Assembly: GCF_000518665.1 (NCBI RefSeq)
Contig: NZ_JAEA01000002.1
Coordinates: 186,001 to 250,000 of the forward strand
Reading direction: 5' to 3'
Origin: Microvirga flocculans ATCC BAA-817
GTDB lineage: Bacteria > Pseudomonadota > Alphaproteobacteria > Rhizobiales > Beijerinckiaceae
DNA: 64,000 nucleotides
Shown here: positions 15,576 to 25,812 of the stretch, piece by piece
Position numbering within the stretch: the stretch's first letter is position 1
Layout: every line of letters begins with the position of its first letter
Made by a program: the position numbers and the translations under genes
Notes under the pieces: model-generated
What the model was told of the DNA's origin: nothing
Databases searched by the model: none
Seen by the model: the letters and a program-made list of their open reading frames with translations, nothing else

Positions 15576-18227
15576 TCAGAACTGGGCGGTGAACTGCCCG
15601 CGCACGGATTGGCTGTTGCTGGTCTCGCCGTAGCGCCCGTCATAGCGCAGCCCCAGAGTTGCGGCCGGGGTGACGAACCAGTCGAGACCCGTCTCGACGA
15701 TCAGGCTGTCCCGGTCCATCGGGGTGCCGACGATGAGGAAGGGATCGCCTCCCGCGAGGAACTGGTTGTCGGTCATCGGGAGCCGGTCGCCGAAGGCATG
15801 GCGCCAGCCGATCAGGGAATAACCCTTGAGGCGTCCGTCATCCGTGAGATCGCCCGACAGGCGCAGGCCCAGCATGGTCGAGGCATTGTCGAAGGCCTGG
15901 GTCGTGCCGCGCAGGGCCATGGAGCCGCCATCCTCCGTGAACGAGCCCTTGCCCGTGTGAACATAGGACAGGTTGGCGACCGGCTCCGCCGTGAGGCGTC
16001 CGATCAGCACCGGATAGCCGATTTCCGCGAAGGCGCCGGCGCTGTCGAACCCGAGGCCGCCTGAGGCCCGGTCGGAGAAGCCGGTGAAGGCCGCGCGGCG
16101 GCTCATGTCGAGGTCGTGGCGGGTATAGGTCGCGCCGCCCCGCAGGGCGAAACCGCCCCAGGCGCCGGAGCCGTAGAGCGCGGCGTGATAGCTGTCGAGC
16201 GTGCCGGATGAGAGGCGGCCTCCCAGGTCGAACCGGGTCTGCGTGTAGGCTCCCGCCATGCCGACGCGCCAGACGGTGTCGAAGGTCGTCTCGGCTCCGA
16301 GAATGAGGCCGCCTGTGTTGCTGTCGATGGAGGCGAGGCCCAGGCCGGTCCTGCTGCCGTTCCGGCTCCAGTTGCCGAAAGCCTGCCCCCAGAGGTCGAG
16401 CGTCTGGCCCTTGGCGCGCGGGGCAGCGGGGAAGGCGGGAGTTGCCGCATAAGCCGTCGGCGCAGGGGCGGGCGCGGCGCCGAGAGCGATGCCGTCCATC
16501 GTCCGCAGGCGGGTCAGGAGCGCCCGGTGAATGGTTTCCGTATCCGCTGCGGCAAGGCCGGTGGCCGTGGCGTAGCCTTCGCCGGAGAGGAGATCGAGCG
16601 CGATGAGGACTTCCGGGATCGTGGGCTGCGCCAGAACGATGGGCAGGAGCGGCCCCCTCATGCTCTGGGATTCGAGGGCGAGGCCCGTGCTGATCTGGTT
16701 CCAGGTGCGCCCAACCTCGTCGAGGGTGACGACGGGCTGGGATGGATCATCCGGGTCGTCCGGATCTGTGGGATCGTCCGGCTCCTCTGCCGTTCGCTGG
16801 AGCGTGACATAGACATTCGTCGCGTCGTAGCTCAGGACCGGCTGCAGCAGGGCGAGGCTCGCCGTGACGCCCTGGAAGCGCGGCCCAGCGAGGCTCGTCG
16901 CCGTCAGGATGCGGTAGGGCGTGTTGACCACGTAGCCGCGGGTGACGTCCACGGCCACGTTGCCGCCGTTGATCGTCGCGGTTCCGTTCACCTGGACCCG
17001 ATCGCTCTCTCCCCGATCGTTCACGCGCACGTTGAAGCGGGAGCCGGAGGCGAAGGTGGCGGAGGAGGCTGTGAAGGTGCCGAGAGCCGCCCCTCCACCC
17101 GGAGCCAGAATTCCTCCCGATGCGATATCGAGCGCCCCGACCGTACCGGTGCCTGTCAGAGTCGCGCCGCTGGCCACCGTGACGGGGGAATTCGGCATCG
17201 AGGCGTTCAGGGTGAGGACCCCGGAGCTGACCGCCACCGGCAATGCGGCGCTGTTCGTCCCCGTCAGCGTCCAGCCGGCATTGCCGATCTTCTCGAGCCG
17301 CTCGAACCTGCGATAACGGCCGGCGACGCTGTCGATCTCGGACACATCGAGACTGCCGCTATCGACGCCGAACGCGACGGTATCGGTGTCTCTCCCACCA
17401 TCTATGTAACTGTCAAACGTGGAATTGCCGCCAATGACGTAGGTATCGTTACCAGCGCTAAGGATGACCGAGCCAAAATCGCCGTCGGTCCTGTTCAGGA
17501 TCCCGTAATTTTCAAACCGGTCGTTCCCGGCACCGCCGCCGAAAGCGGCGCCGCTGTCCGAGGAGATCGTGCCACGGTTGATCGCGAGCGTGGATTCCCC
17601 GGCTTGACTCAGCAACACCACTGCGGTTGCGGAGTTGCCGAAACCCAAGACCGTGCTTCTGACGGTGCCATTGTTGATGAAGGTTGCGCCTCCGGCTCCG
17701 CCGCGCTCAAACGTGACACCGGAGCCCTGGTTTTCACCGGAGGTCAGGGTGCCGTTGTTGATGACGGTGTTGCCGGTTCCGCTCTCGACATAGACGCTGG
17801 CAGCGCTCTGGCCCGTCGTGCCGATGGTGCCGTTATTGACGACGGTGGTGTTGTCGCCGTTGACGATGAGGCCGTGGGTGCCCGCACCGGTCGTAGTCAG
17901 GGTCGCGGCATTCGTCATGCGGCTGTTCGAGCCGACGGACACGAACTTGCCGGGCAGGCCGAAGCTCGCTCCGTTCTCGATCACGACCTGCACATCGGTG
18001 CTGCCGGGTGCTGCAACGATAGCGGTGGCCTGGGCACCGCCTGCCGCCTGGCAGGTCACACGGGCACCCGTCCCTGGGGCAACGACCGTTCCGCTTCCTG
18101 CCGTCAGGATGCAGTCGGCCAGGGCGGTTCCCGTGGAGCACAGGAACGTCGCAGCAGCCAGCGCCAGGGGAAGCAGGCGCGGATGCGCATGGCTGTGGAG
18201 GCCGTCGAATCGAAGGGCAGGAAGCAT
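15576..18227 (-). CDS. Type V autotransporter (beta-barrel outer membrane protein)
   Basis: An 883-residue protein with a signal peptide ending near ALADC (about residue 38), a Gly/Asn/Thr-rich beta-helix passenger of about 470 residues, a Pro/Asp linker (TAEEPDDPTDPDDPDDPSQP) near 497-516, and a C-terminal autotransporter barrel of about 280 residues from KGQTLDLWGQAFGNWSRNG to the final VRGQFTAQF. The terminal aromatic residue is the BAM recognition signal. The passenger contains many VVNNGTI / TFINNGTV repeats typical of adhesin-like helices. No protease triad is visible. The gene stands alone with long intergenic space upstream, so it is a single transcript; parts of the passenger DNA are visibly less GC-rich than the barrel. 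Confidence 0.9.
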   Translation of the reverse strand: MLPALRFDGLHSHAHPRLLPLALAAATFLCSTGTALADCILTAGSGTVVAPGTGARVTCQAAGGAQATAIVAAPGSTDVQVVIENGASFGLPGKFVSVGSNSRMTNAATLTTTGAGTHGLIVNGDNTTVVNNGTIGTTGQSAASVYVESGTGNTVINNGTLTSGENQGSGVTFERGGAGGATFINNGTVRSTVLGFGNSATAVVLLSQAGESTLAINRGTISSDSGAAFGGGAGNDRFENYGILNRTDGDFGSVILSAGNDTYVIGGNSTFDSYIDGGRDTDTVAFGVDSGSLDVSEIDSVAGRYRRFERLEKIGNAGWTLTGTNSAALPVAVSSGVLTLNASMPNSPVTVASGATLTGTGTVGALDIASGGILAPGGGAALGTFTASSATFASGSRFNVRVNDRGESDRVQVNGTATINGGNVAVDVTRGYVVNTPYRILTATSLAGPRFQGVTASLALLQPVLSYDATNVYVTLQRTAEEPDDPTDPDDPDDPSQPVVTLDEVGRTWNQISTGLALESQSMRGPLLPIVLAQPTIPEVLIALDLLSGEGYATATGLAAADTETIHRALLTRLRTMDGIALGAAPAPAPTAYAATPAFPAAPRAKGQTLDLWGQAFGNWSRNGSRTGLGLASIDSNTGGLILGAETTFDTVWRVGMAGAYTQTRFDLGGRLSSGTLDSYHAALYGSGAWGGFALRGGATYTRHDLDMSRRAAFTGFSDRASGGLGFDSAGAFAEIGYPVLIGRLTAEPVANLSYVHTGKGSFTEDGGSMALRGTTQAFDNASTMLGLRLSGDLTDDGRLKGYSLIGWRHAFGDRLPMTDNQFLAGGDPFLIVGTPMDRDSLIVETGLDWFVTPAATLGLRYDGRYGETSNSQSVRGQFTAQF

Positions 18228-18423
18228 GCGCTGAATTTACCCGCGGGAGCTTACTAAAGCGTTATACCATAGCATATTAAAGGGCTTCGCGCTCTTAGAA
18301 AAGAGGAGAATGCTCCGCTTGGCGCCAGATGCGCCGCCCAGTGGATCTTCCGTTGCGGCTCAGGCCTTTTTCGGGGCCGCCAGGAGGCGGCTGGGAGAAG
18401 GAAGGGCGAGCTTGCGCCGATCG

Positions 18424-21135
18424 TCAGCGCCGCCGCCCTCCGCCGCCCTTGTATTTCGGCTTCTGCCCCGCGAATCCTTGAGTCGAACGCCCTGCCGGGC
18501 GCTCGCGGTAGTTGAGGGGGATTTCCCGGTCCGTGCCGGGGCCCATCTCGTCGAGGCCGGGCTTGCGGATACGGGTGCCCTCGTCCGAGCGGCCCTTGCC
18601 CGAGGGGCCGTAGGCTTCCGAGTCCTCATCGCCCTCGCTCGCGCCGTCGGCCGGGCGGGGCAGGCCCTTCGGGGGCAGGTTCGCGTTGCGGCCGTATTTG
18701 CGCGAGCCGCCATACTTGCCCGCGTCTCGCTCCACATCGCTCTGGCGCGCCATGGGATCGTCGCTGACGGCAAGCTCCGTGGCCTGAAGGCGCTTGAGCT
18801 CGTCGCGCAGGCGCGCGGCCTCCTCGAATTCCAGGTTGGCTGCGGCTTCGCGCATGCGCTTTCCCATGTCCGCGATGACGGCCTTGAGGTTATGACCGAC
18901 CGTCCTGTCGGCGAGGCCCGTATCCACGGAGACGTGATCGCGCTCGTAGACACTCTCCAGAATGTCCGCGATGTTTTTCTTCACCGATTGCGGCGTGATG
19001 CCGTGCTCGGCGTTGTAGGCGAGCTGCTTCTCGCGGCGGCGGGTGGTTTCCGCAATGGCGCGCTCCATGGAGCCGGTCATCTGATCGGCATAGAGGATCG
19101 CCTTGCCTTCCACGTTGCGGGCCGCGCGGCCGATGGTCTGCACGAGGGAGGTTTCCGAGCGCAGGAAGCCTTCCTTGTCCGCATCGAGAATAGCGACGAG
19201 CGCGCATTCGGGGATGTCCAGGCCCTCGCGCAGCAGGTTGATGCCGATGAGCACGTCGAAGGCGCCGAGACGCAGGTCGCGGATGATCTCGATGCGCTCC
19301 AGCGTGTCGATGTCCGAGTGCATGTAGCGCACGCGCACGCCGTTCTCGTGGAGATACTCGGTGAGGTCCTCGGCCATGCGCTTGGTGAGCGTGGTGACAA
19401 GGGTGCGGTAGCCTTTCGCCGCGAGCTCCTTCACCTCGTGCAGAAGGTCGTCCACCTGGGTGCGGGCGGGACGGATCTCCACCACCGGATCGACGAGGCC
19501 GGTCGGGCGGATGACCTGCTCCACGAAGACGCCCCCGGTCTGCTCCATCTCCCACTTGCCGGGCGTTGCCGACACGTGGATCGATTGCGGGCGCATCGCG
19601 TCCCATTCCTCGAAGCGAAGCGGGCGGTTGTCGAGGCAGGAGGGGAGGCGGAAGCCGTATTCCGCGAGCGTCGCCTTGCGGCGGAAGTCGCCGCGATACA
19701 TGCCGCCGATCTGCGGCACGGTCACGTGGCTTTCGTCGGTGAAGACGAGGGCGTTGTCGGGAAGATACTCGAACAGGGTCGGCGGAGGCTCGCCGGGCTT
19801 GCGGCCCGTGAGATAGCGCGAGTAGTTTTCGATGCCGTTGCACACGCCCGTGGCCTCGATCATCTCGAGGTCGAACTGCGTGCGCTGCTCGAGCCTTTGC
19901 GCCTCGAGCAGGCGACCCATGCGGGTCAATTCCTGCAGGCGATGCTGCAGTTCCTCCTGGATGCCCTTGACGGCCTGCTGCAGGGTCGGGCGCGGCGTCA
20001 CGTAGTGCGAGTTCGCGTAGACCTTCACGAATTGCAGGTCGTTGGTCTTCTTGCCCGTGAGCGGATCGAACTCGACGATCGACTCGATCTCGTCGCCGAA
20101 GAGGCCGATGCGCCAGGCGCGGTCCTCCAAGTGGGCGGGAAAGAGTTCGATGACGTCGCCGCGCACGCGAAAGGTTCCGCGTGCGAAATCGCTCTGGATG
20201 CGCTTGTATTGCAGGGCCACGAGGTCCGCGATCAGCTGGCGCTGCTCGATGCGCTCGCCCACCTTCACGGAGAAGGTCATGGCCGTATAGGTCTCGACCG
20301 AGCCGATACCGTAGATGCACGACACGGAGGCGACGATGATCACGTCGTCGCGCTCGAGGAGCGCACGGGTCGCCGAGTGGCGCATGCGGTCGATCTGCTC
20401 GTTGATGGAGCTTTCCTTCTCGATGAAGGTGTCCGAGCGCGGCACGTAGGCTTCAGGCTGGTAGTAGTCGTAATACGAGACGAAGTACTCCACCGCGTTG
20501 TCGGGGAAGAACGACTTGAACTCGCCGTAGAGCTGCGCGGCCAGAGTCTTGTTCGGCGCGAGGATGAGGGCAGGGCGCTGCGTCTCCTCGATCACCTTCG
20601 CCATGGTGAAGGTCTTGCCCGAGCCGGTGACGCCGAGCAGCACCTGGTCGCGCTCGGCGCGGCGCACGCCGTCGACCAGTTCGCGGATCGCCTGCGGCTG
20701 GTCGCCCGAGGGTGTGAAATCGGATTTGATCTTGAACGGAATGCCGCCTTCCGACTTTTCGGGGCGCGGCGGGCGGTGCGGCACCCAGGGCTTGCCGTTC
20801 TTGAAGCGCGGATCGCCCTCGGTGAGCAGCCTGGTGAGCGCATCGACCGTGGCGGAGACGCCGGAGCCGGGAGAGAGGTCCCCCAGTTCCTCGGCTACGT
20901 CCGGTCCGCTATCGGAACCTGTCAGGCCCAGCTTCTTGGCGAGCGCCGGGTCGACGTCGGTGACGTCGCCGTGGATGAATGTCTCCTGCGCGCGCTCGGC
21001 AAAACCCTCGGCCGCCTCCCGCTCCCGGTTGACCGCGGGATTGAGGAGATCGGCCAGATAGGGATCCAGCGGCTTCAGCTCAGGCTTCGATGCCTTCCCG
21101 GTGGAAAGCTTGGGCTTCTTGGGTGATTTGGCCAT
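18424..21135 (-). CDS. uvrB: Excinuclease ABC subunit UvrB
   Basis: A 903-residue nucleotide excision repair helicase. After an N-terminal extension of about 120 residues seen in relatives, the helicase core holds Walker [17 protein letters not shown], the beta-hairpin [20 protein letters not shown] that clamps DNA, the DEAD-like [18 protein letters not shown], and motif [11 protein letters not shown]. The UVR domain [15 protein letters not shown], which contacts UvrC, lies in the last third before a basic Gly-rich tail ([12 protein letters not shown]). The start is ATG 21135; the upstream frame is not family-like. An SOS-like site abuts the start codon. The long plus-strand frame opposite is a shadow. 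Confidence 0.96.
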   Translation of the reverse strand: MAKSPKKPKLSTGKASKPELKPLDPYLADLLNPAVNREREAAEGFAERAQETFIHGDVTDVDPALAKKLGLTGSDSGPDVAEELGDLSPGSGVSATVDALTRLLTEGDPRFKNGKPWVPHRPPRPEKSEGGIPFKIKSDFTPSGDQPQAIRELVDGVRRAERDQVLLGVTGSGKTFTMAKVIEETQRPALILAPNKTLAAQLYGEFKSFFPDNAVEYFVSYYDYYQPEAYVPRSDTFIEKESSINEQIDRMRHSATRALLERDDVIIVASVSCIYGIGSVETYTAMTFSVKVGERIEQRQLIADLVALQYKRIQSDFARGTFRVRGDVIELFPAHLEDRAWRIGLFGDEIESIVEFDPLTGKKTNDLQFVKVYANSHYVTPRPTLQQAVKGIQEELQHRLQELTRMGRLLEAQRLEQRTQFDLEMIEATGVCNGIENYSRYLTGRKPGEPPPTLFEYLPDNALVFTDESHVTVPQIGGMYRGDFRRKATLAEYGFRLPSCLDNRPLRFEEWDAMRPQSIHVSATPGKWEMEQTGGVFVEQVIRPTGLVDPVVEIRPARTQVDDLLHEVKELAAKGYRTLVTTLTKRMAEDLTEYLHENGVRVRYMHSDIDTLERIEIIRDLRLGAFDVLIGINLLREGLDIPECALVAILDADKEGFLRSETSLVQTIGRAARNVEGKAILYADQMTGSMERAIAETTRRREKQLAYNAEHGITPQSVKKNIADILESVYERDHVSVDTGLADRTVGHNLKAVIADMGKRMREAAANLEFEEAARLRDELKRLQATELAVSDDPMARQSDVERDAGKYGGSRKYGRNANLPPKGLPRPADGASEGDEDSEAYGPSGKGRSDEGTRIRKPGLDEMGPGTDREIPLNYRERPAGRSTQGFAGQKPKYKGGGGRRR

Positions 21136-21136
21136 A

Positions 21137-21151
21137 GAACGAATATGGTAC
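21137..21151 (-). promoter_or_regulatory. Imperfect SOS box at the uvrB start
   Basis: Minus strand reads GTAC-CATATTC-GTTC, 7 of 8 positions of GTTC-N7-GTTC, ending one base before the ATG. LexA control of uvrB is plausible, and the closeness would imply a very short leader. Weak on sequence alone. Confidence 0.3.
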
Positions 21152-21188
21152 AAACGGCCGGGGAATGGAAGGGCGGAGACGCTCCGGC

Positions 21189-22232
21189 TCAGGCCGAGGT
21201 TTCCTCGGCCCTGCGCCGCCGGGCCTTCAGAAGGGGCGCGGCGGCGAAGTGGATCAGCGGGATCAGGAGCGCGCCGATGATCAGCCCGAAGAGGCCGGAG
21301 GCGAGCGCCGAGACGAGCCATTCAACGCTCCCCGCGAGCGCCGGAACGGCATGGCCCGCCGCAGCGGCCAAGTCATGAACCGCATGGCCCAGCCATGTGA
21401 AGCCGAAGCCTTCGAGTCCGTGGATGATGATGCCGCCGCCGACCCAGACCATGGCGGCCGTTCCGACGATGCTGAGAAGCTTGAGGAGGCCCGGCATGCT
21501 CTTCACCAGGCCCCTGCCGAAGGCTTTCGTCAGGGGGGCCGTGAGCCGGTCGCTGTGAAGCGGTTCGGGAGCTTCGCGCCGGAACAGGCTGGAGACGGGC
21601 CGGTGGTTGCGGGCCAGGGCCACGCCCATATCGTCGGCCTTCACGATGAGGGCGACGCCGCCATAGACGAGGCCCGTGATGCCGATGCCCACGAGTCCGA
21701 GGACCAGGGCCTGCATCCAGGTGGAACTGGCCGGCACGTTGGCGAGCGTGATCGCCATGATCTCGGCGGAGAGGATGAAGTCCGTCTTGATCGCGCTGCT
21801 GACCTTCTCGTCCTCGACGGTCTCGGCATCCTGCGCCGCCGCGCCGACGGTCCGTTCGTGCGTATGCGCCTCGTGGGGCATGAGCGCCTCGAACACCTTT
21901 TCCGAGCCCTCGTAGCAGAGATAGGCCCCGCCGACCATGAGCAGGGGCGTGATGGCCCAGGGGGCGACGAAGCTGAGGAGAAGCGCCGCCGGCAGGAGAT
22001 ACACGAGCTTGTTCTTCAGCGAGCCCAGGGCGATCCTGCCGACGATGGGCAATTCCCGCGAGGCGGCGAAGCCCACCACATAGCGCGGCGTGACAGCGGC
22101 GTCGTCGATCACCACGCCTGCCGCCTTCGCCCCCGCCTTGGCGGCCTGGGCGCCTACATCGTCCAGCGATGCCGCGGCGATCTTGGCGATGGCGGCAACA
22201 TCGTCCAGCAGCGCAATCAAGCCCATGCTCAT
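21189..22232 (-). CDS. DUF808 (YedI-type) inner membrane protein
   Basis: A 347-residue protein of the DUF808 family. It opens [20 protein letters not shown], typical of YedI homologues, followed by the [13 protein letters not shown] segment and then about six to seven hydrophobic helices, among them [38 protein letters not shown] and [19 protein letters not shown]. The cytoplasmic loop [20 protein letters not shown] is conserved in the family. Function is unknown. Starts at 22232 and 22226 (two adjacent Met) are equally possible. It is 53 bp downstream of the uvrB start on the same strand. Confidence 0.85.
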   Translation of the reverse strand: MSMGLIALLDDVAAIAKIAAASLDDVGAQAAKAGAKAAGVVIDDAAVTPRYVVGFAASRELPIVGRIALGSLKNKLVYLLPAALLLSFVAPWAITPLLMVGGAYLCYEGSEKVFEALMPHEAHTHERTVGAAAQDAETVEDEKVSSAIKTDFILSAEIMAITLANVPASSTWMQALVLGLVGIGITGLVYGGVALIVKADDMGVALARNHRPVSSLFRREAPEPLHSDRLTAPLTKAFGRGLVKSMPGLLKLLSIVGTAAMVWVGGGIIIHGLEGFGFTWLGHAVHDLAAAAGHAVPALAGSVEWLVSALASGLFGLIIGALLIPLIHFAAAPLLKARRRRAEETSA

Positions 22233-22426
22233 GGAGGTACCTGTCGAGATCGTTTCGGCGTGTATGAGAGCTAGAGCTACACGGCTCCCCAGGTCTCGAC
22301 AACGCCCGATAGCACGGAACGGGTGCAAAACTGCGCAGGCCGGCGAAGGCTTCCTCGCCGTCATCGGCCCGTCATACGACCGGAGCATGACAGGCCGGAC
22401 AACCTTGACCGTCTCGCGGGGATTCC

Positions 22427-24607
22427 ATGCACCGTTCCTTCATCGCCGGCTCGCTTGCCGCCCTTCTTCTCTCCGGCACCGCGCTCAGCGCCTCCGCCGC
22501 CGAGTATTTCGACCGCATCGCCAGCTTCCCCATCACGGCAAACCTGCCGAAGGACGCCGACCAGAAGGCGGAGACCGTGGCCGAGATCATCTCGGCGAGC
22601 GAGGACGGCACCCTGCTGATCTATACGGACAGCCCGCGCAAGGCCCTGGGCTTCATCGACATCGCCGACCCGGCCCAGCCGAAGGCCGCCGGAATGCTGG
22701 CGCTGCCCGGCGAGCCGACTTCCGTGAAGGTCGTGGGCCAGAGGATCTACGTCGCCGTCAACACGTCCGAGAGCTTCGCCAACCCGAGCGGCAAGCTCGT
22801 GACCGTCGACCTCGCGGGCAGGAAGATCGCAGCGGAATGCCCCTTGCCCGGCCAGCCGGATTCCATCGCGGCCCATGCCGGCGTTCTCGCCATCGCCATC
22901 GAGAACGAGCGCAACGAGGAGGTCAACGACGGGGCGCTGCCGCAATTGCCCGCCGGAGCCCTGGTGCTGGGAGCCCTGAATGGCGACCAAATCGAGTGCG
23001 CAGGCCTCAAGACGGTGAGCCTCACGGGTCTTGCCGCGGTCGCGGGTGAAGATCCGGAACCGGAATATGTCGATGTGTCCGCCGAGGGCAAGGTCGTCAT
23101 CACCCTGCAGGAGAACAACCATATCGTCGTGGTCGATGGAAAGACCGGAAAGGTCGATGCGCATTTCTCCGCCGGAAGCGTGGACCTCAAGGCCATCGAC
23201 ACCAAGAAGGACGGCAGGATCGATCTTTCCGGCGCCATGGAGAAGGTCGCCCGCGAGCCGGATGCCGTGCACTGGATCGACGCCGACCGTTTCGTGACCG
23301 CCAATGAAGGCGACTGGAAGGGCGGCTCCCGCGGCTTCACCATCTTCAACAGGGATGGCCGCGTGGCTTACGAATCCGGCGCGAGCCTGGAGCACGAGAT
23401 CGTTTCGCTCGGCCATTACCCGGACAAGCGCAACAAGAAGGGCGTCGAGGTCGAAGGCGTCGAGACCGGCCGCTTCGGCAACGACACCTTGATTTTCGTG
23501 GGCTCCGAGCGCGCCTCCGTCGTCGCCGTCTATCGCGATACCGGCGCTGCGCCGGAACTCGTCCAGGTTCTGCCGACAGGCATCGGGCCCGAGGGGCTGC
23601 TCGCGATCCCGTCCCGCAACCTCTTCATCGCGACCAGCGAGGCGGACCTTCATGGCGAGGGCGGCGTCGCCCCGCATGTGATGATCTACCGGCGGGCCGA
23701 GCGCGCCGCTCCCGCCTATCCGACCATCCGCTCCGTGAAGAATGCGGAAGGGTTGCCGATCGCCTGGGGCGCTCTCTCCGGCCTTGCCGCCGACAGGACG
23801 CAGGCGGGCAGGCTCCATGCGATCACCGACAGCGTCTATTCCGGCGCGCCGCGGATCCTCACCATCGATGCCACGAAGAAGCCTGCGCTGATCGTCGGCG
23901 AAACCCTCGTCACGCGCAACGGCGCTGCGGCGGAAAAGCTCGACCTGGAAGGCATCGCCGTGGCCGAAGGCGGCTTCTGGCTCGCCTCGGAAGGAAATCC
24001 CGAGAAGGGGCTCAAGAACCAGCTGATCCGTGTCGATGCGAAGGGCGCGATCACGGAAGAGATCGCGCTTCCCGCGGAGATCGAGAAGGGCGCGAAGAAC
24101 TTCGGCTTCGAGGGCGTGACCGTGACCGGGTCGGGCGCCGACGAGCTCGTGTGGCTCGCGGTCCAGCGCGAATGGGCCGATGACGGAAAGGGCAGCGTCA
24201 AGCTGCTGGCCTACAAGCCTTCGGAGAAGAGCTGGAGCGCAGTGCGCTATCCGCTCGACAATGCCGAAACGGGTTGGATCGGCCTTTCCGAGATCACGGC
24301 GGCTGGCGATCGCGTCATCATCATCGAACGCGACAACCAGATCGCGGAGAAGGCGAAGGTGAAGAAGCTCTACGCAGTTTCCATGGCCGAGATGAAGCCC
24401 GTCAAGCTCGGCGGCGAGCTGCCCCTCGTGCAGAAGACGCTTCTTCGCGATCTCCTGCCCGACCTGAAGGCGGCAAAGGGCTACGTGCTCGACAAGGTCG
24501 AAGGCTTCGCCATCGACGCGGCGGGCGACGCCTATATCGTCACGGACAACGACGGCGTCGACGATTCATCAGGCGAGACCCAGTTCCACACGCTAGGCAA
24601 GCTCTGA
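22427..24607 (+). CDS. Secreted phytase-like esterase / beta-propeller protein
   Basis: A 726-residue exported protein. The signal peptide is MHRSFIAGSLAALLLSGTAL with cleavage near ASA-AE. Residues about 30-440 form a choice-of-anchor-type beta-propeller with blade motifs such as LLIYTDSPRKALGFIDIADP and GLLAIPSRNLFIATSEADL. Residues about 450-726 match the esterase-like activity of phytase domain: LEGIAVAEGGFWLASEGNP, FGFEGVTVTGSGADELVW and KVEGFAIDAAGDAYIVTDND. The last motif suggests metal-binding acidic residues. Phosphate or organic ester cleavage in the periplasm is likely, but the substrate is unknown. A terminator follows 19 bp after the stop. Confidence 0.82.
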   Translation: MHRSFIAGSLAALLLSGTALSASAAEYFDRIASFPITANLPKDADQKAETVAEIISASEDGTLLIYTDSPRKALGFIDIADPAQPKAAGMLALPGEPTSVKVVGQRIYVAVNTSESFANPSGKLVTVDLAGRKIAAECPLPGQPDSIAAHAGVLAIAIENERNEEVNDGALPQLPAGALVLGALNGDQIECAGLKTVSLTGLAAVAGEDPEPEYVDVSAEGKVVITLQENNHIVVVDGKTGKVDAHFSAGSVDLKAIDTKKDGRIDLSGAMEKVAREPDAVHWIDADRFVTANEGDWKGGSRGFTIFNRDGRVAYESGASLEHEIVSLGHYPDKRNKKGVEVEGVETGRFGNDTLIFVGSERASVVAVYRDTGAAPELVQVLPTGIGPEGLLAIPSRNLFIATSEADLHGEGGVAPHVMIYRRAERAAPAYPTIRSVKNAEGLPIAWGALSGLAADRTQAGRLHAITDSVYSGAPRILTIDATKKPALIVGETLVTRNGAAAEKLDLEGIAVAEGGFWLASEGNPEKGLKNQLIRVDAKGAITEEIALPAEIEKGAKNFGFEGVTVTGSGADELVWLAVQREWADDGKGSVKLLAYKPSEKSWSAVRYPLDNAETGWIGLSEITAAGDRVIIIERDNQIAEKAKVKKLYAVSMAEMKPVKLGGELPLVQKTLLRDLLPDLKAAKGYVLDKVEGFAIDAAGDAYIVTDNDGVDDSSGETQFHTLGKL

Positions 24608-24626
24608 GACCGAGGCGCACCGGATC

Positions 24627-24657
24627 GACAAGGGCCGCTTGGAAAGCGGCTCTTGTC
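24627..24657 (+). terminator. Hairpin terminator after the phytase-like gene
   Basis: A 14-bp stem, GACAAGGGCCGCTT with AAGCGGCTCTTGTC (one G-T pair), loop GGA. Confidence 0.7.
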
Positions 24658-24839
24658 GTTAATATCTGCGATAGCTTGAGAGCTGGAGCCGCAAGGAAAA
24701 GGGCGACGTCGGCAGGGCAATAAGTCGTCATGAACGCCATCTCTGAATACTGTGCATTCGTCGTGGCGTTAGACTGGAAATCTTCAGGGAGATACCCCGC
24801 ACGGGATGCGGGATCGCGTTCTCGGGAAGAGAGGCAAGG

Positions 24840-25058
24840 TCAGGCGGTGAAGGCCGTCGGACCTTTCAGGTAAGCGGCGATGCGGTCGATCTCGACCGCG
24901 GTTTCATCGGCCGGTTCCGCTTGCCGGGCTTCGGGTGCGCCGTCCTCGCCCGCAGGGTCGTTAAGGGCGGCGGTATCGTCGAGGGCATCCTGGGCCGGTT
25001 GCGGAAGGGGACGCTGCGTATCGTCGTCCGGGCTCTCAGGCGGCTGACGGGGAGACAT
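24840..25058 (-). CDS. Small acidic disordered protein
   Basis: A 72-residue protein rich in Pro, Asp, Glu, Ala and Gln, without hydrophobic segments until a short C-terminal helix VEIDRIAAYLKGPTAFTA. A very strong ribosome site (AAAGGAGGATG) precedes the ATG at 25058, which is the main reason to accept it and to prefer this start over 25109. No family is recognised. Flanking intergenic stretches of 200-230 bp separate it from neighbours, so it is probably a single transcript. Confidence 0.55.
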   Translation of the reverse strand: MSPRQPPESPDDDTQRPLPQPAQDALDDTAALNDPAGEDGAPEARQAEPADETAVEIDRIAAYLKGPTAFTA

Positions 25059-25271
25059 GTCATCCTCCTTTGGGATTAGGTGGAAGTATCGGCGCGATCC
25101 ATGTCGCAATTAGGGCGCCGTCACGATGCCAGTAGGAAGAGAAGGGGGGAACACGGGCACTCTCGCAAAGAATTGATGACGGTCCGCTCGCCGGACGACG
25201 GGGCGGGAAACGACCCTTCGCTCCAGCGCCGATCCGTCTGCGAGCCGGGGTTCCCTTCGCTCAAGAATGCG

Positions 25272-25661
25272 TCAGGCGCAGCTGCGGCCCATGGCGCTGA
25301 GGCCCTCGTCCAGAAGGTCGGCGAGGTTCGGGATGCCGATGAGCCAGTCCGCCGTCGAGAGGGAGCTCGCGGCCTCGCGCTCCCGGGCCAGGCGAACGGC
25401 ATCGCCCCATTCCTCGGGCTCCATGTCGCCGCGGCCGATATAGACCAGGGCGATCAGGTCGGCGCGCTCGTCGTCGTTGAGGCCGGCGATCACGTCGCGG
25501 ATCTCGTCCTCCGTCGCATCGTCCGGCGAGGAGGTCAGCGCGTCGATGCTGCCGTCGTCGATCGGGTTCGAGCCCGATGCCGGATCGGTCGGACCTTCCT
25601 TCACGTCGATGGCCCTGACCCGCAGGATGAGTTCGCAAACCTTGTCGAGCGCGATATCCAT
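25272..25661 (-). CDS. DUF3775 domain protein
   Basis: A 129-residue protein matching DUF3775: it begins MDIALDKVCELILRVRAIDV, has the acidic middle DDGSIDALTSSPDDATEDEI, then LNDDERADLIALVYIGRGDM and the C-terminal PNLADLLDEGLSAMGRSC. The family is confined mainly to Proteobacteria and has no known function; an all-helical fold is expected. The start at 25661 is chosen because the upstream part of the open frame lacks family similarity. It diverges from the secreted peptidase gene with about 150 bp between starts. Confidence 0.8.
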   Translation of the reverse strand: MDIALDKVCELILRVRAIDVKEGPTDPASGSNPIDDGSIDALTSSPDDATEDEIRDVIAGLNDDERADLIALVYIGRGDMEPEEWGDAVRLAREREAASSLSTADWLIGIPNLADLLDEGLSAMGRSCA

Positions 25662-25812
25662 GAAAATCCTCTTCCGCAGCCCCTTCGCGAGGCCCTTTCC
25701 GTCGCAATCCTGACAGGAAAACCCGGAAGAGGGGATTCGGTTCAGCTTGAACCCGGCCCCTGGCGAAGAGAGGGCTCGATGCCTATGGTGGGGCGAGGCT
25801 CGAGGAGGTTCC

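Noticed and set aside
16527-18257. 576-codon plus-strand frame opposite the autotransporter
   Set aside because: Mirror of the repeat-rich passenger; no recognisable protein features.
18310-21126. 938-codon plus-strand open frame opposite uvrB
   Set aside because: Same shadow effect; no domain-like sequence and no ribosome site.
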